Notes under the pieces: model-generated
Seen by the model: only the letters and a program-made list of their open reading frames with translations
What the model was told of the DNA's origin: nothing
Databases searched by the model: none
Part shown: piece by piece, positions 1 through 11,159 of the stretch
Layout: each line of letters starts with the position of its first letter
Position numbering within the stretch: position 1 is the first letter of the stretch
DNA from: Chromera velia
Taxonomy: Eukaryota > Sar > Chromeraceae
DNA: 35,512 nucleotides
Assembly (NCBI GenBank): GCA_018398765.1
Contig: JAHBMJ010000758.1
Location: forward strand, 5,766-41,277
Reading direction: 5' to 3'
Made by a program: the position numbers and the translations under genes

Positions 1-492
1 CCCCCGTTCCCTGACCTCAGGGTCTCGAAGGTCCAAAAGCATCAGCTCTGTTTCTGACACTATCCCGTCGTCCCCCTCAGCAAAGCACACCACGGCATCT
101 GAACGAGCTGCATCGGACACTTGGCCTGCAGTTCTCGGGGGCGGCATCTGCCCTGCAGGGGCCTTCCCCTTCTCTGCCGGATCGCATAAAGTGAGGCTTT
201 GGACGTCTTTGCCGAGGCGGGTGACTGCTTCTCTTGGTCTGTCCGTCTCCATTCCGCCTTCGCCTTCTGCCAAATGATAGATGCTTTCTGCCTGTGTGGG
301 GTCGTTCTGATGCAAAAGCTTAGCGAGGTCTGGAGCCTTAATGCGTTTGAAAAGCTCGGAACGGCGCTTGACCACTACCTTCTCGGGTACAGTGGTCACT
401 TTGGGGTTGTGAGCGTTGATTTTCGGCTCCACATTTGCGTATCGTGGATTGACCGGAATTTTCTTCTGCATGTAGTTTGTGCCTTTCTTCAT
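1..492 (-). CDS. CEP41: CEP41-like centrosomal/ciliary protein, 5' part (cut by window edge)
   Basis: An open frame of 164 codons runs on the minus strand from an ATG at 492 to the window edge. The start is supported by an in-frame TGA eight codons upstream. The N-terminus (GTNYMQKKIPVNPRYANVEP) matches the CEP41 signature, which in the human protein has a Tyr-Leu-Met-Lys-Arg-Ile-Pro / Asn-Pro-Arg-Tyr core. A second conserved block, ELFKRIKAPDLAKLL, follows at about residues 46-60. The frame ends in LLDLRDPEVRE (about 152-162), which is the beginning of the rhodanese-like domain. The rest of that domain lies outside the window. In animals CEP41 sits at the centrosome and ciliary base and is needed for axonemal tubulin glutamylation, so a flagellated life stage is implied. 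The middle (about 85-145) is poorly conserved. No intron is needed in the part seen. Confidence 0.85.
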   Translation of the reverse strand, partial: MKKGTNYMQKKIPVNPRYANVEPKINAHNPKVTTVPEKVVVKRRSELFKRIKAPDLAKLLHQNDPTQAESIYHLAEGEGGMETDRPREAVTRLGKDVQSLTLCDPAEKGKAPAGQMPPPRTAGQVSDAARSDAVVCFAEGDDGIVSETELMLLDLRDPEVRERG

Positions 493-1240
493 CTTGCCTG
501 TCTTTTTCCTTCTTCAAAAGAGAAGTCGCAAGAAGCCCGTCCCTGCCACCGGGTCAGGTCAGCACTACGGAACAGCTGCGCTACAGAAAAAAATACACAA
601 CAGTGCGTTGGGCAACAGAAGTTGCGTAAAGCAACGGCGACGAAACTTTTGGCACAAGAGCCGAGACTCGAGTGCAGAGACCAGTTGGAGCACAGATGGT
701 TTTGAATGAAGGTCCAGTGCAGCTGTGGTCGGAAGTTGTTTCAGTGAACTTGAGTGAAGTGGACGTACTCGGGAGATCTCCGTCGAATTTATTAATTAAT
801 ACATTCACAAAGACTGCAGCAAAGTTGACCCCGACCAGACTGCGCGCGCGTGCCAGTAGCTGGCAGCTAGGACCCAAGCCGCCAAGCACGCGCGGCAGCC
901 CTCCATCGTGCAGCCTCCATGACTTCCTCCGCAGAGCTTCATGAGTCCCAGGGCGATGATGGGCGATAGCGTTGAAAGCAGCTATACATGAATGTTTTGA
1001 TACGTACAAGTGCGCGATTTCATACACATCTCTCACTCACTCGATGCTTCACACACCACTTTAGAGTTCACCCCTGCCTTAGGAAGAACGTGGACTGGAA
1101 ATCGGAAGGTTACACCTCGACCGCAGCGCGCCGTCTCGTATCTTCAACCGCTGACCTTTCCACCACACAGGACAGTGCCCCTGCCCAGTTGGCTCTTCTG
1201 ACAGAAATTATCTCAAGAAGCCTATTGTCTTCCGTGAGAG
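493..1240. promoter_or_regulatory. Divergent intergenic region between CEP41 and UTP6
   Basis: These 748 bases separate two start codons pointing away from each other, so the region should hold both promoters and 5' UTRs. A TTATTAATTAAT tract lies near 790-801. No clear TATA box was identified, and I see no gene here. The short open frames on either strand lack recognisable protein features. Confidence 0.5.
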
Positions 1241-3834
1241 ATGGCGGACATCGTGCAGAAGCGAATGGAGGGCATGGTCCCTGCCCTGACGGAGATGCAG
1301 AAGAAGAAGTACTTCGGCCTCGATGAAATCAAACGCATCGTCCGAAAGAGATACGACTTCGAGTACAGACTTGCAAGGAAGGACACGCTGAAGAGTGATG
1401 TGGTGGAATACATCAAGTACGAGATTGCGCTGGTCAGTCTGCACTTGGTTTCTTTTTTTTTTTTGCCGTCTCTCTCCCGTCTCCATTTGGCAGGCACTTC
1501 AATGCTTCCACCTTGAAGTACCACGTCACCCTTTCCCCCCACTTTCAGTCTTTGGGTGTGCCTTCTTCTTGCAGGAAACACTCCGGAGGGAACGTGCGCG
1601 AGTCGTCATGCTGGTGTGTTCCTCTGTAGACCTTCAACTTCTTTTTTTTCACAGTCAAACGAAGAACGAAGAGTCCTGTCCCTATCCATTGTTTTTGGAT
1701 CATTGTTTGTTTCGGCCTCTCCAATTTTTCAGCACCTGACTGGTTCTTTTCCTTTCCGCTTTTCTGCCTCCCTGCCGATTCCCTGGTCTCTTGCCGCCTC
1801 CCATCAGACAACCAGTGATTGTCACACGCCTGCACTGTTTCTTTCAGCCCTTTTCTGTCCCTGTCCCTCCTGTCCCACTCATGAGGGGGTGTCTGTAGAC
1901 CGGAAGCAAAAGGGACCTTCAGCACGTCTCCGAGACTGAAGTCGCAACTGTCTGTTTCACTACTTGCCTGCTTACGTGCTCTCTGTGCGTGCAGGAGGAA
2001 GAAAAGAAAAAAAAGAAAAAGAAAAAGGAGAAGAAGACCGGCAAACCGCCTCTCAGTGATGTTGCGGGAGTCATGCACATCCACGGACTGTTCAAGAGAC
2101 TGACCAGCAAGTTCAAGGCTGACGTGAGCACTTGGTCAGCTGAAATTGCTGTTGAAATAGATAAAGAAAATGATGACAGAGGAGTTTTGAGAAGTGCTGC
2201 AGTTTGCGTTCATTTCTTTCCTTTCCAACTTTCTTTCCTTTTTTTGCGTCCCTTCGATTTTTCTCTCTTTGAATACTCTTCGACTCGATCCTCGTGCCGT
2301 TCCTAACCCCTTTTTCTTCCTGCAGGCACAGCTGGCTCGATTTTTGTTTGCGCTCCGGGTCCACCGGAAAACTGCAAGAGGTCGTGTCCTCGGTCCGTCC
2401 GCGCGTGTGTGTACCCGGAGGGCAGCTTTTATGGGAAAGAGAAAAACAGTGACGAAGTGAAGGGAAAATGGAGCAATACTTTGCGAAATACACTTTTCTT
2501 GCCCTCATTTCATTTTCTCCCTACCCTTTCCCGCTGCAGTCCTCCCCCGAATGACGGTCTGTCTCTGTGTTTCTCTCCGGCAAACTGCGGGTCCAATTGA
2601 CCTTTTTTTGTGCTGTTCTCTTCTGTGCTCTGCGTTGTTCTCCCCTACAGGCCCTTCAATGGCACCCTAGAGACCCCCCTCTGTACCTTCTCGCTGCGGA
2701 GAGAGAGCTGCACCTGGGTCACCTACAGACGGCAAGGGCCTTGATTCTGCGGTCTGTCTGTTTCTTTAATTAATTAATTGTCTTCCGAGAACCTTCCTGT
2801 ACTGACCTGAAGTCCTTCCGCGCAGAAGTTTTTCATCGTCGGGCATTTCTGAAGTGTTGGAGGGGAAAATAGGGTCTTCTTTCTTTTTTCCGATGGCGTT
2901 CCCGGAACCCATTCTCTTTTTTCTTTTTCCGACGGGATTTTTCCTTCTTTCCCTTTTTCTCTCTTCTTCTGATGTTTGTGTTCTGTTTTCCCCCCGCGTT
3001 CTGCCGCAATCATGCACTCATGGACGCTTCTCTGAGAGGCAGATACGCACACGGTTCTAAATCAGAGGGATTGTGTGAGATCCTTTGCTGACAGGCACTG
3101 ACTGGAGTCTGCTTGAGCTTCTCTCTCTCTCTATGCGTGCAGAGGAATCCGTATGGGAAGCGGGCAGGGAGCAGGACGGCCAGCATCTGGGCGCACGAGC
3201 GTTTTGTGGCTAGAGTTTTTGAAGCTGGAATTCTCGATCGTCTTCCGTTTGGCTTTGACGAGGAAGGAGGTCTGTCTTTTTTGTTTGTTCCGCGGAGCGT
3301 CATCGTGACTCTGCATGTGAACGTTCTCCTTCCTGTCTTGTCCCTCCAGTCATTCACCTCCATGTTCATTCATTCATTCACTTAGTCGCTCACTGGTCAT
3401 TTCCCAATTCCCTTTCCCTGCCCCCCTTCCGCATTTCCCCTCCTTTCCTACTTTTCCTCCCAGCTTTTCTTGAGATGTTTCCTTTTTGCTTCTCTCCTTG
3501 CCTCAGAGATCTGATGGAATTTGGGGTTTGACTGACTCTGACGCTCTCAGCAAGAAAGNNNNAAGGGGGGGGGGGGGAAGGGAAGGTGTCTGTAAATGGA
3601 AAGAAAACGAACGAAGACGGGGAAGAGGCTGAAAACGGCACAGCTGGGGCAGGCGTGGAAGCAGCCGAGGTAGGAGAGGGGGGGGCGCACGAGGTGTCGA
3701 TTGAGACTGTGGGCACAGACACAGTCCGACTCGTTCTTCAGAAAGGAGCAGAGAGCCTCGGAGGCGACCACAGAATTCTCTTCGTCCTGCAGGCAGTCCA
3801 GGTAGGAGCCTGTTTGTGTGTGTGTTTGTGTCGC

Positions 3835-3870
<36 letters not shown>

Positions 3871-4159
3871 TGCATTTTTGTTCGCGCACGTGAGACTGGA
3901 AGTAGTCTGGGGAGCTTCACTGGCTGGTGCCACCGTCTCATTTGGAATAAATGGGCTGCAATTCCCTCCTGCTTCTTTCTTTGTTTATTGATCTTCAGAA
4001 AGAAAACAAGAACGGTTTCAGTCACAAGAAATGAGGAAGGGTCTTCCGCTGCTGTCCTTTTTCGCCAACGTTTTTTGTTTTCTTCTCTCTCTCTTTCCCT
4101 CTTGTTTGTGAACGTAACTTTGCTTCTGTACACCCTGATATGATGATGATCCCCGCAAC

Positions 4160-4211
<52 letters not shown>

Positions 4212-7200
4212 AGCGTAAGTGTGTGCCTGTATGTTCCTGTATTAATGTATGAATGTGGGTAACTGTAAGTGTCGGTGTGTTGCTGACGTTTGGCCTGTCT
4301 GTGCGCAGCTGTTTGTGAGGTTTCGAGACTCAACCGTCTCTCCGCACGTCCGGGGACTGCAGTCTCTCGCGGGTGCCGTGAGGGGGGCTGTAGACGGGGC
4401 ACTTGAAAGTAGCAGAAAGGGAGGGGAGGGGGGGGGATTCTCTAGTTGGAGAGAGAAAGCCAGTCTTCGTGGCGCTTCTGAAGGGGTGCAGTCAGGAGGG
4501 GGGATGGTTGAAGAGAAGGATCTGATGCTGGGGGGTCTGCAGGTATTGTTGTGGAGAGATGGCGTGTTGGAACTCGCAGATCCTGCCTGGTGCGCTCTGC
4601 CGTCTCCGTCTTCTTCCGATTTGGATGCAGAGATGGGAGAGGAGGGGAGCGCGCAGGGGCGGGTTGAAGACGTGGTGCGGTCGTGTTTGCGTGCCCGCTC
4701 TCTGGCTGCTTGGCTGGGTCTGATTCGGCTGCTTGTTTCCGTTTTTTTGCACTGGGACGTGATGGGCAGAGATCCTCGATTGGTCGACAAGGGGGAAGAG
4801 GAGAAGGAGGAAGATGTGGGTAGTGGTGGTGGTGTGGATCTTTTTGTATTGGATTCATCAGGACAGGACGAAGGAGAGGAGGATGAGGGTGATGATGGAT
4901 CTTTCTTGAGTGCAAAGAAAGATGATCTGAGGGGAGTACCAAATTTGTCAGGGCTTTTCAGTCTTGAAGAGACAGATGAAAAAGAGCTATGGGGAGAGGC
5001 GAGGTCCTCTTCCTCTTCCTCTGCTTCCCCCTCTTCTCTTTCTCATTCTACCTCTACCCGCCCAGGTCCCACTCTCTTCCCTTCCCTTTTTGGAAGAAAG
5101 GCAAATGAAAGCCGCCTCCTGTCTCTCCTCCGTCCCTCGAGAACAGCATGGGAGAAGGGAGAGGTAGTGGAGATGTTACGGGCAGCATCGCTGTGTCCCC
5201 ATGAAGCCTCCTCCTCAGAGAAACGAAAAGCTGCAGCAAAAAACAAAACCGATGGAGAAGGAGAAAGTCTTCCTTTTTCTTCTTCTCGCTCTTCATCGTT
5301 CTCGGAAACGGCACTCAAAGACGATCCCTTTGCCGGTCAGTTAGGAAGAGAGAGAGAGAGACTCAGTGGTATGTGAGAATGACACACAAAAACTCATACA
5401 CAAACGCACATATACACACATATACACACAGATGCACAATTGAACTCAACAGACAGGTACATGCAACCACAGGAGAAAGAGCGAGAAGAAAAGAAGTGCT
5501 AAGCAGCTCTTTGCATCTACTCGAGTGGAAAGGAGAAGGAGAAGAAAGGAGAAGAAGGGTGGAAAGATAATCCAAATCCAGGAGGGACGGGCCGTCAGTC
5601 ATTGCGTCTTTGTGTTTCTGGATGTGCACTTGTGTTTTGCGTTGCTCTCTGCATTTGAGTGTCAGATTGGGTGAGGGAGAGATAGTGTGTGTATTTTTTG
5701 TTTGTTTGCCTGTGCTCGCTCGCGTCCCTACAGGATCTGCAATCTTGACGGAACAACGTCGCGTTTTTTCGGAGTGCGCTCCTTTGAGTGTCTGGGTCTC
5801 TGCTCTTGCGAGTGTTCTGCGAGAGGCAGAGGAAGAGGGAGAGGAAGCGTCAGGACAAAAAGAAGGGGAGAGCAGAGGGGCTGCTTCTGGATTGTTGGGA
5901 CTGAAAGAGAGTGGAACAAAGAGGGAAGCTGTGTGCTGGGAAGCATTGGTCAGTTGGTGTGCTGCGAAAGAAAATTGTACCTGAAATCGTTATATTTGGT
6001 GGTCCTGGCTCGACTTTTGTGGTTCTTCGTGGCCTCATTTCTTTCTTCTGTTTTCGTTTTTTTTTGTTTCAGACACAAGCGTTTCCTTTCCCGTGATGTT
6101 GCTTGACGTGCTCGGATCGTACTCTCTTGCTCGGTTCTTCCGCACCTGCACCTTTCTTCACTCTTGATGGACCCTGTGTGTCTGCAGCTCCGATGCGTAG
6201 CTGTGCTGTCCAGTGCGTCCCTGGGGTCTGCAGAGGGGGAGGGTCAAGGAGGGGAGAGGGAGAACCCTGTGACAGGGCCTCTCCGTGCGAGTTTGAGATC
6301 AGCGGCAGCTGCTTTGCTTGAGAGACGGTTGAAGACCCTCAGAGAGAGAGGAGCAGCGCTGAACTCCCAGGTATCCAAACCAGTCCCCTCCTCTTCACTC
6401 TTATCTCTGCAAGGCCCCGGTGCCGGTGCCTTCTCCCTCCGCCTGCTGCACCTGGAGTGGTCCCAGGGTCTCTTGGAGGACGCCGAGGGTCCCTCTTCGA
6501 CTGCAGTCCTGCAGGGAAGAAGAGAAGGGAAAGGGGCCGTGCTGGGGCAGAGACTCGCGGAGATCATCAGGGGTTCGAGAGGGTCAGTGAGTCAGTGAGG
6601 ATATTGCGTGCGTCAATTAGGGGGGTTGCGGGACGTGTAGTCTCTCTCGATCACAAAAGTAAATTTGGCAGATTGATGGACAAACAGACAGACAAACAGA
6701 CAAACAGACAGAGACAGAGACAAAGACAAAGACAGAGACAGAGACAAAGACAGACAGACAGACAAAATGAGGAAAAGAACGAACGGAGAGGCAAGCGGAG
6801 AGGACGCCAAGGACAGAAATCGGGAACGCGCCAAGAAATAGCACAGTGCTTCTCAGATTGATGGAAGGGGCAAAGCGGGGCAAGCATACGCGTTGCAGCC
6901 AAGCGGAGTTTCCTCATTTCACTGATTGCAGCTCGCTTCTCCCCCATTAACTTTTCTTCTGCTTTGTTGCACCAAGCTCAATTCGCAATTTTTGCAAGGG
7001 TTAGTGATGTCAAAGTTGTGTCTCCATCTGGTGTCCCGTCTGATCAGTTCCTTCTCCCTGTTTCGGTCTTTTGATTGATGGATGTGGTGCGTCTGCCAGG
7101 AGCGAGTGCGATTCGAGTGAGGCAACGAGGTTCATCGCTCTAGCCTGGGCCTCGGCCTTGGGTGCCCCGGCATCTTCAGTGACTTCGCAGAGTAGTGGGC

Positions 7201-7921
7201 CCTCGGGAGAAATTACAAGTGCCTTGGAGGCCCTCGTGCTTCTCCTCCCTCTTTTGAAGGCAGACGGGCCCTCGGATGTGCGGAGGGGGTCTGACTTTGT
7301 TGTGGCAAAAAGCCTCGGAAGAGGCGGGAGGGCGGGGGCATTGCCGGAGAGTCTCTCTTTTTTTCTGCATCACGCGCTCTCACGTGACTTTGCGCCGAGA
7401 GCTCTTTCGCGGCAACGGTAAGCAAGTAATGAGGACTGCTCATGGCTGTTGTGTCACATGAATTACGAATATCTTCGCATCCCAGTCTCTTTCATTTGGT
7501 ATGTAGGTAAAAAGTCTGCATGTGGCTTTCTGGATGTCTCGTTATTTCTCCACGATTGCAAGCACTTGTACTTTCTTCCACGTGGCCAGCGGGAAACAGA
7601 GAAAATGCTTTCCCTTCTCCTCTGCCTACTCCCTCCTTGGCCCCTTATGGATGCTACATCAGTCACCTGCTTTCCCTTCTCCTCTGCCTACTCCCTCCTT
7701 GGCCCCTTATGGATGCTACATCAGTCACCGGGAGAGGCAAATTCTTTTTCTGAGTGCCCACATTCCCCTGAGATGTGACAGAGACAGACTGCACAGCATG
7801 GCACAGGCAGGGAGGACATCAGAACGTACCTGTAATACGACGGTTTCTGTTTGGCTTCTGTTTGTTGATTTACTTGATTGTTTTGTCAAAGTGCCTGCAC
7901 TGTCTGAATTCGTATCTGTGC

Positions 7922-7970
<49 letters not shown>

Positions 7971-9329
7971 TGTATGTGCAGATGGAGCGCTCGAGTTGCC
8001 CTTCTCGAAGGTGCTCTCCATTCTTCCGTCGGGTGGGCAGAGGCAGTGGCGACAGAGGTGGAAAAGTCGGCTGTAGGCAGCGTTGAGCAGATGGCGGCAC
8101 CTGAGTTTGCAGATGCGGTGAGTGAGTGAATGAACTACTGCGAAACCTTCTTTTCTTGTCGTGAGGGGGAAATGAGACCGTGTAAAAAAATCAGGAGTCG
8201 TGTGTTTCTTCAGGGGTGGGAAGGCAAGTCTTGGGATACGCAGTGTGTTTCTGTTCGTTTGAACTCATCCACCCATTATTTCGGTCGGTCGGCCGTTTTA
8301 TTGTTTGTTTGAGAGTTTGCGAGCTCGACCCCGCAGTGAGTTTGTTTCAAGACAACACCGCGCATCGATCGATCGACACTTCTTTTTGATATTTCCCCGT
8401 TGTCCATTTGCTTGCCTACGTGCTGTCTGTTTATCCCTTTCTGTTTGTGTTCCCCTTCTTTGCATGCAGTTGCTTCAATGCTGGGTTTTGTTTGAGATGC
8501 TGGCGTCCCTCGTGTCACCTGAGCACCTGAAGAGAGTGGAGGGCCTGGGAGCAGAGGCCAAGGCGAAGTGCGCTATGAGGGTTTGGAGCGGGTTGGTCTT
8601 TGCCTTTCTGTCTGTCTGTCTGTCTGTGTGTCTGTCTGTCATGAAGAAAAGGAGGGAGAAAAAGAAACATTTAGTCTGTCTGTCTGTCTGTCTGGTTTGA
8701 AACCATGTCTTTAATGGCAGTGCACACAGAGAAGGCTGCACAAGAAGCCCGCAGCACGCCAGGAAGGGCAATTCGACGACGGTCTTTATTGTAGAAGGAC
8801 GAGAAGGGAGTCCCATGCAGTGTCTTTGAAACGATATGCGAACATTGGACGGGGCTGTGCATGCTGCAGGTACGCCACATTCGTTCGTCGCGCTGAGAGT
8901 CTGCGTGTCTCTCTTGACGTGCCTGCCGCTCTGTCTCTCCGTCTTTTGGAAATGCAAGAGAAGATGCCCGTCAGCGCGAATGGAAGAGCAGGAACCGAAA
9001 CTACGCGCAGAGGGAGTGGGGGAGGAGCAGAAGCTGTGGTGCTTCCTCAGTTGGCAAAAGCGCAAGTGAATGGAGCGGTTGGAAAGGGGGGAAGGCGGAC
9101 AGGAGATTCATCGTCGTCTTCGTCAGAGAGTGAGGATGAAGAGAAGAAGAGTGGAGGAGCCCAAAGGAAAGCACGAAGAGCTTTTGGGATGGGAGATGTG
9201 CATGATCGTTCAAAGAAGAGAGCAGTAGGTGGAGGAGGGTCCCTCTCTCTCGTGCCCTCCTCACCTTGGCCTTGGGGGTCGTTGGTGGAATTTCGCAGAC
9301 GTGCGCACGCAGCCCTGCAGAGCCTTTGA
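1241..9329 (+). CDS. UTP6: UTP6, U3 snoRNP/SSU-processome subunit (14 exons)
   Basis: My exon model is 1241-1432, 1995-2134, 2326-2392, 2651-2751, 2826-2873, 3143-3269, about 3551-3801, 4309-5368, 5734-5948, 6188-6582, 7100-7417, 7982-8117, 8470-8591 and 8870-9329 (TGA). All junctions are GT-AG and the phases agree, except at exon 7, where four N bases and a G-run make the frame uncertain. The product is about 1210 residues, against roughly 600 in human. The start MADIVQKRMEGMVPALTEMQ and EYIKYEIAL match the UTP6 N-terminus. HAT-type helices follow: DVSTWHSWLDFCLRSG, LYLLAAERELH, SVLWLEFLKLEF, and near the C-terminus LLQCWVLFEMLASLVSPEHL before KAKCAMRVWSG. UTP6 belongs to the UTP-B complex that binds pre-rRNA in the nucleolus for 18S processing. 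The extra length is low-complexity, mainly in exon 8 (Glu/Asp/Ser) and exon 14 (a Ser run followed by acidic residues). Exon 10 could hide a further intron. Confidence 0.92.
3558..3580. other. Sequence gap (NNNN) and G-run inside UTP6 exon 7
   Basis: Four N bases at 3559-3562 are followed by a G homopolymer. Counting the bases as given, the frame from the acceptor at 3550 does not join the frame that encodes the rest of exon 7. The gap size or the G-run length is therefore probably wrong, or the true acceptor lies elsewhere. Confidence 0.8.
3841..3866 (+). repeat. (TG)n microsatellite in UTP6 intron 7
   Basis: A clean TG run of 13 units lies just downstream of the exon 7 donor at 3802, with TG on the sense strand of the gene. 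Confidence 0.9.
4163..4211 (+). repeat. (GT)n(GA)n compound microsatellite in UTP6 intron 7
   Basis: About 13 GT units run straight into about 11 GA units, roughly 100 bases upstream of the exon 8 acceptor at 4308. Confidence 0.9.
6681..6766 (+). repeat. CAGA/CAAA tetranucleotide repeat in UTP6 intron 10
   Basis: An imperfect array of CAGA, CAAA and GACA units lies shortly after the exon 10 donor. On this strand it is purine- and A-rich, unlike the TG/TC repeats in the other introns. Confidence 0.85.
7606..7729 (+). repeat. Perfect 62-bp tandem duplication in UTP6 intron 11
   Basis: The 62-base unit at 7606-7667 is repeated without a mismatch at 7668-7729. It starts TGCTTTCCCTTC and ends CATCAGTCACC. 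Perfect identity points to a recent event, or an assembly artefact. It lies wholly inside the intron and does not alter the exon model. Confidence 0.95.
7925..7975 (+). repeat. (TC)n(TG)n microsatellite abutting the UTP6 exon 12 acceptor
   Basis: A TC run then a TG run end a few bases before the acceptor AG at 7980-7981. The repeat therefore serves as the polypyrimidine tract region of this 3' splice site. Confidence 0.9.
8608..8696 (+). repeat. (TCTG)n arrays in UTP6 intron 13
   Basis: Two blocks of TCTG/GTCT units (about 8608-8640 and 8672-8696) are separated by a purine-rich spacer of about 30 bases. They follow the exon 13 donor at 8592. Confidence 0.85.
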
Positions 9330-9599
9330 CGAAAAATGTATGCAAACGAACAATCGGCATCATGCCAGCACACACGGTAAGCCACTGCCTAAGCTCTGAA
9401 GAAGGATTGTCACATGTCTCAAATTGATAAACGTTGGATTCTGTTGGTAGCGCTCGACGAACACGAGTGTAGATCTAGGTGTAGATCGAACTGCCTCGTG
9501 CGGAAGTCGTGCCTACCCCGCCTATAATGCTCTAGCAGCGTCTAGCTAATGCTATTATACTAGAAGCCTCGAAACAGCTAGGCTGCGATGGCCACGGAT

Positions 9600-10020
9600 G
9601 GCGCTAAGGATGGCGTATGATAGTAATTTAATATGAATATTTTAATTTATTTTCTATAAATACTAAAAAAAATGTGTTTCTTTTGGAGAAACTATAGTGG
9701 GGGAAAAGTGAATAAGTTTTGACTAGATCGACTTGTGAAGCACTTAATTAACAAAATATTGTTAATTAACTATTAATTAATAATTCATGTTGAGAGAACT
9801 AGTTAGAGAAATTCACATCACTGCATGTCTAGTTATATTTTAGGTCATGTTTCTACTATCCCAGCTACTATCTTAGTACTTTCATAAAGGTAAAATCCCC
9901 TTATTTTTTTTCTACTACTTTTATAAAAGTAGAATCAATCAATCAATCCCCTTATTTTTTTTCTAGTTAGGGTTCTTTCATTCTTTCAATTTGTTATATT
10001 ATAAGTTAATTTAGATTCCT
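9600..10020. other. AT-rich island 1, between convergent UTP6 and the 11160 gene
   Basis: Base composition drops abruptly to strongly AT-rich, with many TTAATTAA-like strings, then returns to GC-rich near 10020. No coding potential is visible. The island contains a perfect 18-bp palindrome (9915-9932) between two direct repeats. Confidence 0.75.
9894..9965. repeat. 18-bp palindrome flanked by 21-bp direct repeats
   Basis: CTACTTTTATAAAAGTAG at 9915-9932 is its own reverse complement. Identical 21-base copies (AATCCCC, then TTA, eight T, CTA) lie at 9894-9914 and 9945-9965. A short AATC array sits just before the second copy. Confidence 0.85.
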
Positions 10021-11159
10021 GCATGTCAGTGCATGAGCATCATTCGTCACACCAAGGCTAGACCTGCATTATGCCAGCTGGATTACCGATAGATCGAACA
10101 TCGATGGACTTCACTGCGGGTCAGCGAACGGCACACGTTCAACGTCGCGTTGCGTCTACGTTGTGTGCATGCTGGGAGAATATGCGAAGGAGAGTATCCA
10201 GATAAATTCCGTACAGCACCGTCAGCGGCTGTATCGATCCCCGCTTCTTCTCCTCACCCTCTGCTTCTTCCTCGCTTTTCTTTCTCCCACTCCCATGCAG
10301 TGTACCTCCTTCGTTTTCGTGACAACCAACCCGCGATCGATCGATGCGCCTTCTTCAGGCAGGAAGGAAAGATCTGATTGATCGGTGCGTGCAGGGTGTC
10401 GGGACGGTCTAGCGGCTGTTTGCCTCATGCGCAGTTTGAATTGCTCTCTCAAGTAAATAGATAGGCAACAAAATAAGTCAAGCACTTGCTCGAAAGATTT
10501 TTCTTCAAGGCAAAAAAACGAGACGGACTCGACAATCAAGCCCCAACCACAATTTTCATTGTCCACATAGTCAATCAAACATTCATTAATTCACGGATCC
10601 ATTCATTCATTCATACATGCATGTAGTCACAGGACACGCAAGCATCATGAACCAAAAAGCGAACACCTTGTTCACTCTCCCGACCGGTCTATGAAGACCC
10701 GAGATCAGGCTGTCTCTTTCTCTCTCTCTCGGTCTCTTCATCCCTTCCTTCGTCCCCCCCTACCCCCGTACACCCAGAGAAGACAAGCGAAGAGAAGAGA
10801 AAAGAAGAGTGCACTTCACTACTCCCTCCCGACACCAACCAACCAACTCCCTTGGGGGGAGTTCTCGATCGAGGGGAAGGAAGCAATAGATAAACACACT
10901 GGCTGTCAGCGGAAGCGGGAGAAGAAGACAGAAGCGGGGTAAAGTTAGTTGGGCGTCAACCAAACAGACAATGGGGGGGGAGAGTAGAAAGAAATCAAAG
11001 ACAGCGCGCAGACAGTGAAGAAAGAATGTTCAAGGACAGAGTGGGAATCATCCCCCCCCCCACTTGCGTGCACCAAGAATCGCATGCAAACACCCGTGCA
11101 AATCACATCATTGATCTATTCACACATACAAACAGACAGTGCACGGAGCATGTATTGAT
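10021..11159. other. Intergenic, no gene recognised
   Basis: The sequence is mixed, with a pyrimidine-rich block near 10230-10300, CT/GA-rich stretches and ATTCATTC-type strings near 10600. Some of it is probably the 3' UTR of the minus-strand gene ending at 11160. A 72-codon frame at 10163 was considered and rejected. Confidence 0.5.

Noticed and set aside
3506-4133. Minus-strand frames with Thr-His repeats around 3500-4130
   Set aside because: They overlap UTP6 exon 7 and the TG microsatellite of intron 7 and have no conserved sequence.
10163-10381. 72-codon frame with a hydrophobic stretch like a signal peptide
   Set aside because: The hydrophobic part comes from a pyrimidine tract ending CCCATGCAG, as at a splice acceptor, no conserved motif is present, and no neighbouring exon could be joined.
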